Source: Perca fluviatilis
Lineage: Eukaryota > Chordata > Actinopteri > Perciformes > Percidae
Reading direction: 5' to 3'
Assembly: GCF_010015445.1 (NCBI RefSeq)
Contig: NC_053122.1
Span: 38,727,731-38,791,730 of the forward strand
Length of the DNA stretch: 64,000 nucleotides
The notes beneath the pieces were generated by a model. It was not told where the DNA came from. It saw nothing but the letters and a program-made list of their open reading frames with translations, and did not search any database. Both the position numbers and the translations under genes were made by a program. This document shows, piece by piece, positions 57,156 through 64,000 of this stretch (the first letter of the stretch is position 1; every line of letters starts with the position of its first letter).

Positions 57156-58043
57156 AGTGATGGTTCGGAGTAATTCACCCTAGGGTCCTTTGCACCATGA
57201 CCTCGAGCCAAACACCCCCCCAGAAGCTTTTTTCACCTGGGTCGAACATTGGAGAGTTACGTGTAGATATTATCAGCTGAACATGAGCTAATTGATTCAC
57301 GTTTGTATCTCATAAATGACCTAACAATGACGTTCGAAATGCTACCAAACTTATACACTAGTACAATAAAGGTTTGCATATAAAACGGGATTGGAAAAGT
57401 ACACCAGAAGTTTATGAACACTTGCCTGCTCTCTTCAGCTCTCTGCTGCTGCTGCTGCTACCTGCAGTTAGACGAGTGCTTAGGGCCATCTACAAATTAC
57501 TACACCGAAAAGAGATACAACAAAAATATTTATTAATTTAATGATTAAATAAGGTAATGTCTCCAAACTTACCTCAATTATTAATTGTCTCCTGTTAGTT
57601 ATACAACAGCACTTACTTAAAAAAAAAAGTTAAATTAAAAAATATTTTTGTTGCATCTCTTTTCGGTGTTGTAATTTGTAGACGGCCCTAAGCACTCGTC
57701 TCACAGCAGCAACAACAACAGCAGAGAGCTGAAGAGAGCAGGCAAGTGTTATTTACATAAACTTCTGGTGTACTTACAAACTTTACAATCCATCGTTTTA
57801 TGAGAGCATAACCTATTTGTACTACTTGTAGACGTTTGGTATCATTTCGGGCATTATTAGTGGGGTAACTTACGAGATACAAACGTGGGTCCATTAGCCC
57901 CTGCGCTAAGCTATTCAGCTGATAACGCTACTCTAGCTAACTCTCCCAGTGTTAGACCCAGGTGAAAAAAGCTTCTGGTGGGGTGTTTGGCTCGAGGTCA
58001 TGGTGCAAAGGACCCTAGGGTGAAATTACTCCCAACCATCACT
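57156..58043. mobile_element. Palindromic TTAA MITE, 888 bp
   Basis: The ends AGTGATGGTTCGGAG and CTCCCAACCATCACT are flanked by TTAA (57152-57155, 58044-58047). The two arms of more than 400 bp are inverse copies, including CTG/CAG-rich patches. Non-coding. Confidence 0.92.
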
Positions 58044-58049
58044 TTAAGT

Positions 58050-58214
58050 ATGCCTTCACAACATAGACGACTGAAGAAGAGAGAGAAAGAGCTCAAAGAA
58101 GCAGCTAAAAGATCTGCAGCTTTGCAGAGCTGGATTCAAACTGCCAGCAGGCCAGCTGTGAGAGAAGCATTTGATAATGTCAAACAGCCATCCTACATTA
58201 TTCATTTAATGTGA
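58050..58214 (+). pseudogene. hAT transposase N-terminal fragment
   Basis: The ATG at 58050 opens MPSQHRRLKKREKELKEAAK, then RSAALQSWIQTAS, ending at TGA 58212-58214. The Lys/Glu-rich start then a SWLQTAS-like word is typical of ZMYM-/TTF-type hAT transposases. The TTAA MITE lies 6 bp before the ATG, so promoter and start are now separated by 888 bp. No zinc finger or catalytic part remains. Confidence 0.6.
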
Positions 58215-58664
58215 AGTTGGCCTATTTTATCAGACGCATTTTCTTTAAGTTGGACCAGGCTAATAACTCATTAAAACAAATGCTTCATTTAATAATAAAT
58301 ACACAGTAAATTGTGTCTGTGCGGTGGATAGCATTGTGAATGAGTTATTATTTTAAGTACATCAAGAGCTCCAGTTAGAGCATTTGAGAACCTGGGGATC
58401 AAGTAAAATACTTTTTCTAGCTGTAGTCATGTTGTAATTGTTCTTTATAATATATATATATATACACCGGTGTATATATATGTAAATATGTATGTTGTCT
58501 TTTTTCCAGATTAGAGCAATAGCCCCTCCAAATGTCTGTCCACGTCACTGTGCATTGCTGCACTGCCACAGAATGATCGGAAATACAGCATAATGCTGGA
58601 GATAAATTACCAGGTTATATCCAGAATATGATCAAAATCAGAATTAGATTCAAAGCTGAGATGT

Positions 58665-58666
<2 letters not shown>

Positions 58667-58717
<51 letters not shown>
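58667..58717. repeat. (AG)n microsatellite
   Basis: About 51 bp of AG. Confidence 0.95.
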
Positions 58718-58721
<4 letters not shown>

Positions 58722-58756
58722 ATGCTGATTGGTTGGCCGATTATCAGCACACTGTC

Positions 58757-59300
58757 AGAGATACAAAGATACAGGCTGAGTGAGCACCAACTGGCCGTAG
58801 AGACAGGAAGACTCAGACAGACATGGCGGCCTAGAGAGATTGTGCTCACTACTCAACAGGGGAGGTAGGGACAGAAATGCACTTCCTCCTCCACTGTGAG
58901 AACTTCTCTTCAGTAAGAGATTTACTCTTTTGGGAAATAGCAAAGAAAAAAACAAACTTCCCAATGTTAACACCAGAAGAGAAGCTGGTAGTTCTCCTAG
59001 GAGAAGGGACAGCAGCTCCTCTGGCAGCTAAATATGGATCTGCCTGCCACAACCTGAGGGACTCACTACCACTATAACATCCAGAAAATTAGGGATTTGT
59101 TTAGTATTGTATAGCAATGATATTAAATTGTATAACATTGTAATGTCTCATATTGTGTAATTTCTTTGTATAGTAGTGTAGTGTATTGGATTGTATTATT
59201 TAGCAATCATCAGTACAGTATAGAAACTACATTGGCAACATGTTTTCTGTTCATCATATCATGGGTCAAAACATGAGGGAAGAAAATAAAGTCAAGTCAA
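58757..59300 (+). pseudogene. LINE ORF2 C-terminal fragment and 3' end
   Basis: One frame gives RYRLSEHQLAVETGRLRQTW. After a frameshift another gives GEVGTEMHFLLHCENFSSVR and TPEEKLVVLLGEG, ending at TAA 59075-59077. The CxxC...HFLLxC order, with the second Cys read as Tyr, is the zinc-knuckle end of a LINE reverse-transcriptase protein. Downstream 'gtattgtatagcaatg' words and 'aaaataaagtcaagtcaa' make a plausible 3' tail. RT core absent. Clade uncertain. Confidence 0.6.
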
Positions 59301-59570
59301 AAAGAGAGAAGAACAGAATGCCAATTATAGGGAGAATGAAAGAACTCTAGACAGAAAAATTCACAGCAGGAGGTGCATGTGTGTCTGTCTGTGTGTGCAT
59401 CCATAAAGGTGGAGTGGACTTTAATAAATAAAAGCACTGAGATCAAAGCCGGCACAAATGGACATGTATGTAAAAGTGCTCCAACTCGCCTCAGGTTCCC
59501 ATTTGCCTCTGGTTTTTGTTTTTTCTTACCCTCAAGGCAGCGCTCGACTGGAGTTATTAGTGTTAGTGTT

Positions 59571-59577
<7 letters not shown>

Positions 59578-59601
<24 letters not shown>
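59578..59601. repeat. (TG)n microsatellite, short
   Basis: TG run with adjacent degenerate TG/GC steps. Confidence 0.9.
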
Positions 59602-59602
<1 letters not shown>

Positions 59603-59639
59603 CGTTTGCGTGTGCGTTGGTGGTGTGTTTAAATGGCTG

Positions 59640-59790
59640 TCCGGCAGAGTCAAATTGGGAAAATGAAATTTCTCCTTTTAAGCACTGAAATGTCACAGAA
59701 GGGTAATTTGCATCTGCTGGATGAGATAGGAATGCACCACCAGCTGCTGACTGGTGACCACTCAACGCAATGAAAAATGACGCATGTGTG
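59640..59790. promoter_or_regulatory. Candidate conserved noncoding block
   Basis: A repeat-free island between microsatellites with GGTAATTTGCAT (homeobox/octamer-like), CAGCTG E-box and TTTTAAGCACTG. Only motif texture supports it. Confidence 0.25.
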
Positions 59791-59793
59791 TGA

Positions 59794-59909
<116 letters not shown>

Positions 59910-59968
59910 GATCAGCAACTTTTCAGAAGATCAGGTGATATCTTTGCTCAACAGTTTTTATTTTTTAT

Positions 59969-60005
59969 CACACACACACACACTACACACACACACACAC
60001 ACACA

Positions 60006-60033
<28 letters not shown>
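59969..60033. repeat. (CA)n(CT)n compound microsatellite
   Basis: CA repeats with one TA step, then CT to 60033. It lies 63 bp from the complementary TG/AG tract. Confidence 0.97.
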
Positions 60034-60036
<3 letters not shown>

Positions 60037-60560
60037 ACGTCAGCAAACAGCCACATGTAAACAACTGTGGACCGGTAAAGATAAACACAAAGACACTCCA
60101 GCAGTTTGTCTATTTGCTAACTTGCATACACAGAACTAAATATGCAAATACATGCACACATGCAAATGATTAGGCAGTCCCCCATACACTGTCACACACA
60201 ACGACACGCACTTAAAGTGAACACATGCTCACGTGCAGCACATGCATGAGAGCATCGCTGCAAAGCACATGCAGCCATCTACAGGATAAAGTCATACACA
60301 CATAATGTATATTTCCTCAGTGACACAGTCATGCCCATGCTGCTGCTGCCGTATTCTGTCTCTCTCACACACAAATACACTCAGAGTGAGAAGACAGACC
60401 TTCCTCTCTCAACACATTCACGTGTGGAGTTGCCAAGCTTGTTTCCATGGAAACCTGAGGGGCAAGGTGTTAATGAAAGAACTTTGTGATTGTGTAAGCA
60501 AATGTTCACTTGTACCTGCATCCACAGCAGCACGGTCACCTGTCGTGAATATGCTCTGTA
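60034..60560. other. Noncoding stretch with RFX-like palindrome
   Basis: No gene. The 14-bp perfect palindrome GTTTCCATGGAAAC at 60441-60454 is X-box-like. Confidence 0.4.
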
Positions 60561-60870
60561 TTACAGTTTTTGCCGATTGCTCACAAACTGAAATCAAAAG
60601 TATTTTGTTTTCACAATTATCAAAAGCTAACACTCAAGGAGCAAATCATCGGCCCAGATGTGCACCACCTCCATCCAGCACAATGTCAGCCTCACACTTC
60701 TTGCAAAACAATACACACAGTGATTTACACAACACTAAACACACTTGTATACATTAGACACAGAAGGATATCATGATGTCACTTCCTTGCAATTCCAAAG
60801 CGCTGACTGTCACATGACCACACCTATGAGCCGACCAGTGGAACACAGCCATCAGGTACGCCAACACATG
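60561..60870 (+). mobile_element. Partial copy of TA-type MITE
   Basis: Begins TTACAGTTTTTGCCGATTGC, the same terminal type as the intact element at 60877, but lacks a matching far end. Confidence 0.55.
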
Positions 60871-60876
60871 ATTGCT

Positions 60877-61380
60877 TACAGTTTTTTTCGATTGCTTAAG
60901 CACTATGTTGAAAGCAGGGACCTAAAACACTTAATAATTCTACTTCTCATTGATCAGAGTACTGTAAATGAAGTACACAGAGAAAGTGCAAATATACAAT
61001 AAGTTCCCCAAATACTACACAAGACCAATGCTGCAGACTAAAAATATCATTCATTCCTCTTCATATACCCAAATCAGTCATTATTTTTATATTTGTACTT
61101 TGTCTGTGTACTTCATTTACAGTACTCTAATCACTGAGAAGTGTTCTAGGTCAGTAACAGCAGTGTGTACCTGGCTCAAACTGAACCAGGTCATATGAAA
61201 CGTGTGTGTTTCATATGATAACAAAATGTTTTTTTTATAAATTAGTGTATAGTGTTTCATTTTGCTAAAGGTCTGAGGTCTTCTGCTGATTGGGTGTGTG
61301 GTTGTGCTAATTGTGTGTAGTGTTCTGAAAAACCGGTCCCTTCTTTCAACATAGTGCTTAAGCAATCCAAAAAAACTGTA
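60877..61380. mobile_element. Palindromic MITE with TA ends
   Basis: Left TACAGTTTTTTTCGATTGC and right GCAATCCAAAAAAACTGTA are inverse copies continuing through 'ttaagcactatgttgaaag'. An inner perfect inverted pair 'gagtactgtaaatgaagtac' lies at 60,958 and 61,108. Probably a Tc1/mariner-type MITE, judging by the terminal TA. Confidence 0.8.
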
Positions 61381-61589
61381 ATAGGGCAGCAGCTGTTTTT
61401 CACATTACCGAGGCAGACAAACTACAGCTGAGTCCATGTTTATATGTTTAGTAGATAAACTGTAGAAAGAAAATTAGTATATGAGGAGTGCTTCATATAT
61501 ATGTGAAAATCAGTAGAAAGTATCAAATACTGTGATCACAGCTTTGGATCTACAGTAAAACAAGTCTATATGACTTTTGACTTTTTTAG

Positions 61590-61678
61590 CAGCCACTGTG
61601 GAGAAGATCTACAACAAAACCCAGTGTGAGAAGTTCGCCTGGGCCATCGACATGGCAGACGAAGACTTTGAATTTTAA
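61590..61678 (+). CDS. Terminal coding exon of an unidentified host gene
   Basis: A textbook acceptor (gacttttgacttttttag, AG at 61588-61589) leads into a short exon with a phase needing two bases to finish the previous codon. It reads [20 protein letters not shown], continues MADEDFEF, and stops at TAA 61676-61678. Codon use is GC-rich at third positions, unlike the surrounding transposons, and no transposon motif matches. The acidic aromatic C-terminus DEDFEF looks like a genuine protein end. I do not recognise the protein. Its other exons must lie upstream and may be far away. The L2 LINE begins about 100 bp after the stop, so the 3' UTR is interrupted or replaced by it. Confidence 0.6.
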
Positions 61679-62016
61679 ATCCCAATTTGTGGTTTAAACT
61701 ATGATACACTTTTTATCGCGATCAATGTCGCTCCAACAGTTGGAGTAATTTCCTGTACCTGCTGAACGTGCTGACGTGTAAGGTGAGCGTATTGTGTCAC
61801 TTCCGGTGTTCCCGTGTTCCAAACGCTAGTTTGCTGCTCCAGCAAAAACGTACTCAACTCTGCTTTACTGTTTAAATTAGCAGCTATTTGCCTGGATTGC
61901 ATTTGAATTACAATTGTTCTACTCAAGCACTTATACTTAGCTTCACTTACAGCAACTGACTCGCTGAATTTACAATTGTTAAAACGCTGTTAGCTACTTT
62001 AGCTTAGCCATTAGCA

Positions 62017-62969
62017 ATGGCTAATTCCTCTCCCTCTCCTGCTCTTTCTTGCTCTGTGTGTCAAATGTTTGCTATTCCTCTGCCTCCTTTAGTGATAATG
62101 ATACATGTAATAAATGTAGTATATTCGCTGTTTTGGAGGCAAGGCTTAGTGAGTTTGAGGCTCGGCTCCGCACCATGGAATCAGAATCATATGCTTCCGT
62201 AGCTAGCCAGCGCCATGTAGCTCATACTGTAGCTTCTGCTAGCTGTCCCCCGGCAGACCCCGAGCAGCCGGGCGAGTGGGTGACTGTCCGAGGGAAGCGT
62301 AGCGTTAGATCTAGACCAGGGAGTGCACATGATGACGGTCGCTCTAAACCGGAGCATCTTCGCCTCTCTAACAGTTTCTCCCTACTCAGTGATACACCCG
62401 CTGAGAAGCCAATTCTGGTTATTGGGAGCTCTATACTGAGACATGTGAAGCCGGCGGCCCCAGCGGCTGCGGTCATATGTGTCCCCAGGGCCAGAGCGGG
62501 CGATATAGAATCCCATCTAAAGCTGCTGGCTAAAAAGAACCGTAAATACAGAAAGATCATACTTCACGTAGGTGGTAATGGTCGGAAATCGGAGATCACT
62601 AAAATTGATGTTGAGTCACTTTGTGCATACGCAAAGACAATGTCGGACTCAGTAGTTTTCTCTGGACCCCTGCCAAACCTGACCAGCGATGAAATGTACA
62701 GCCGTACGTCATCCTTCAACCGCTGGCTGTCGGGGTGGTGTCCAGCTAATGATGTGGGCTATGTGAATAACTGGAGGGCGTTCTTGGGAAAGCCTGGTCT
62801 GATTAGGAGAGACGGCATTCATCCCACCTGGGACGGAGCCGCGCTCATGTCTAAAAGTCTATTATCGGTCATAAACCATGACAACCCAAGTTTGATATTA
62901 GTAATCAGAGGTGCAGTGCAATGCACCCCTCTGTGCTTCCGTTGGAGCAGTCGCCCACTCATAGTCTAA
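62017..62969 (+). pseudogene. L2 ORF1, zinc-knuckle and SGNH esterase
   Basis: The ATG at 62017 (context gcaATGG) starts MANSSPSPALSCSVCQMFAI. A frameshift near 62,080-62,095 moves to the frame holding TCNKCSIF, so the two CxxC pairs of the N-terminal finger sit in different frames. Then come a coiled-coil-like LEARLSEFEARL, a linker, and the SGNH esterase domain: VIGSSILRHV (block I, Gly-Ser-Ser), HVGGNGRKSE (block III Gly-Asn; the usual Asp after Asn is Gly) and DGIHPTWDGA (Asp-x-x-His). These proteins bind RNA and membrane lipid in related CR1/L2 elements. The frame ends at 62969, 39 bp before the ORF2 start. Confidence 0.88.
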
Positions 62970-63008
62970 TAAGCACGGTGTCTGTCCCCCCGGCTCAGAT
63001 CGGTTAAA

Positions 63009-64000
63009 TTGACGATAGAACAAAACAGGAAAATTAGATGTGGACTATTAAATATTAGATCTCTGTCTTCTAAAGCAGTATTGGTAAACGATTTGATATC
63101 AGATAATAAAATTGATTTATTTTGTCTTACTGAAACCTGGATGGGCCATGAAGAATATGTCAGTCCAAATGAAGCCACTCCTCCCAGTCATATTAATACT
63201 CAAATTCCTAGAGGCTCAGGCCGAGGAGGGGGAGTTGCAGCCATCTTTGATTCAAGCCTGTTAATTAATCCTAAACCTAAACTAATATATACTAATTATA
63301 ACTTGTTTGAAAGTATTGTTCTTAATCTTCAACATCCAAAATGGAAAACATTACAGCCAATTATATTCGTTGTTATTTACAGGGCTCCAGGTCCGTATTC
63401 TGAATTTTTATCTGAATTCTCAGAGTTTTTATCATGTTTAGTCCTTAAATCTGACAAAGTACTTATTGTAGATGATTTTAATATCCATGTGGACGTTGAC
63501 AATGGTAGCCTTAGCACTGCTTTCAACTCATTATTGGATTCAGTTGGTTTCAGTCAGAGTGTGCACAAGGCGACGCACTGTTTTAACCACACCCTCGACC
63601 TTGTGTTGGCATATGGTATTGAAATTGAGGATTTAATAGTATTTCTGCAGAATTCGGTTTTATCAGATCATTCTTTAATTACTTTCGAATTCTTAATACC
63701 TGAATATACTAAATTAGATAAAAGCTTCTACACTAGATGCCTATCTGACAATGCTATAGCTAAATTTAAGGAAGATATTCCAACAGCATCTGACTCTATG
63801 TCATGCCTTAACATAACAGAGGACCTGTATGTTAACCTCAGTCCCTCTCAAATTGATATTTGTAGACGGTGCTACGACCTGCCTACGGACGACTTTAGAC
63901 TCTGTTGCTCCCCTCAAAAAGAAGATGATGAAGCAAAGGAAACTAGCACCTTGGTATAACTCCCAAACTCGCAAATTAAAACAAATCTTGCGAAACCTAG
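63009..64000 (+). pseudogene. L2 ORF2, APE endonuclease, frameshifted
   Basis: From ATG 63009 the first 316 codons form the apurinic/apyrimidinic-type endonuclease: LLNIRSLSSKA (active-site Asn), FCLTETW (Glu), VIYRAPGP, LIVDDFNIHV where the family has GDFNIH (Gly to Asp), CFNHTLDLVL and LSDHSLI (Asp-His). It nicks the target for priming. The frame stops at 63957-63959. However, from about 63,860 the alternative frame gives TTLDSVAPLKKKMMKQRKLA and PWYNSQTRKLKQ, the L2 continuation toward reverse transcriptase, so a single frameshift lies near 63,845-63,870. The RT is beyond the window. Confidence 0.9.

Larger units (their letters stand above)
56532..58550 (+). mobile_element. hAT transposon with basic N-terminal exon
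   Basis: The left end CAGGGATGTGCACAGG and right end CCACGTCACTG are imperfect inverses, with 'gggctattg'/'caatagccc' inside both. The perfect 8-bp duplication tgcattgc flanks it (56524-56531, 58551-58558). It contains a transposase start at 58050 and a nested TTAA MITE. Confidence 0.85.
61775..64000 (+). mobile_element. L2-clade LINE, near full length, runs off window
   Basis: The 5' UTR starts near 'gtgtcacttccggtgttccc', followed by ORF1 (62017-62969) and ORF2 (63009 onward). The order esterase-type ORF1, then endonuclease/RT ORF2 is that of fish L2. Frameshifts in both ORFs make it inactive, but otherwise it is well kept and so probably young. The tails at 6939, 22535, 30838 and 40303 are L2-type. 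Confidence 0.9.

Overview
The window looks like teleost fish DNA, most likely from a percomorph. This rests on the mix of interspersed repeats rather than on any host gene: L2-clade LINEs with an esterase-type ORF1, a DIRS-type tyrosine-recombinase retrotransposon, L1 and RTE-like LINE tails, Tc1-like and hAT elements, many TTAA-flanked palindromic MITEs, a tRNA-derived SINE and very long TG/AG microsatellites. There is no prokaryotic organisation, rRNA, CRISPR array or viral genome. No complete host gene is visible. Almost every long reading frame belongs to a transposable element or is a translated microsatellite.

Layout. 1-11.6 kb: mostly unique DNA with one hAT deletion derivative (1983-2907), a lysine/arginine-rich exon-like ORF (3065), a TTAA MITE with an L2 tail in one arm (6871-7840) and a conserved-looking noncoding block (about 9.48-9.85 kb). 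11.66-17.33 kb: a four-deep nest, with a TTAA element holding a ZNF862-like hAT, which holds a Harbinger-like element with a Myb/MADF gene, which holds a hAT MITE. 17.3-22.9 kb: unique DNA with a homeobox/octamer-rich block, an exon candidate (19592), a zinc-finger LINE remnant, a SINE and LINE tails. 22.90-26.42 kb: a second nest, with a Harbinger-like MITE holding a palindromic element with arms of about 410 bp, which holds two separate hAT insertions. 27-32 kb: microsatellites, hAT MITEs and an L2 3' end. 32.31-34.89 kb: a decayed DIRS retrotransposon that still shows both inverted terminal repeats and the internal complementary region, inserted in an L2 tail. 35-49 kb: L1 fragment, hAT, TTAA MITEs, Tc1, and a second copy of the first hAT family carrying an insertion of an 810-bp family ('family X') with 9-bp target duplications. 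50-56.4 kb: a purine-rich tract, a 9-unit 29-bp minisatellite, and a composite hAT-flanked block containing the second family X copy. 56.5-61.4 kb: another hAT, a LINE tail, microsatellites and a TA-flanked MITE. 61.59 kb: a good terminal-exon candidate of an unidentified gene on the plus strand. 61.8 kb to the end: a nearly complete L2 LINE with frameshifted ORF1 and ORF2, running off the window.

The genes do not form a pathway. The value of the region is as a stratigraphic record: many insertions have intact target-site duplications (8 bp for hAT, TTAA for piggyBac/Kolobok-like, 3 bp for Harbinger-like, 9 bp for family X), so order of arrival can be read directly. Family assignments are from recognition of motifs and ends, not from database searches.
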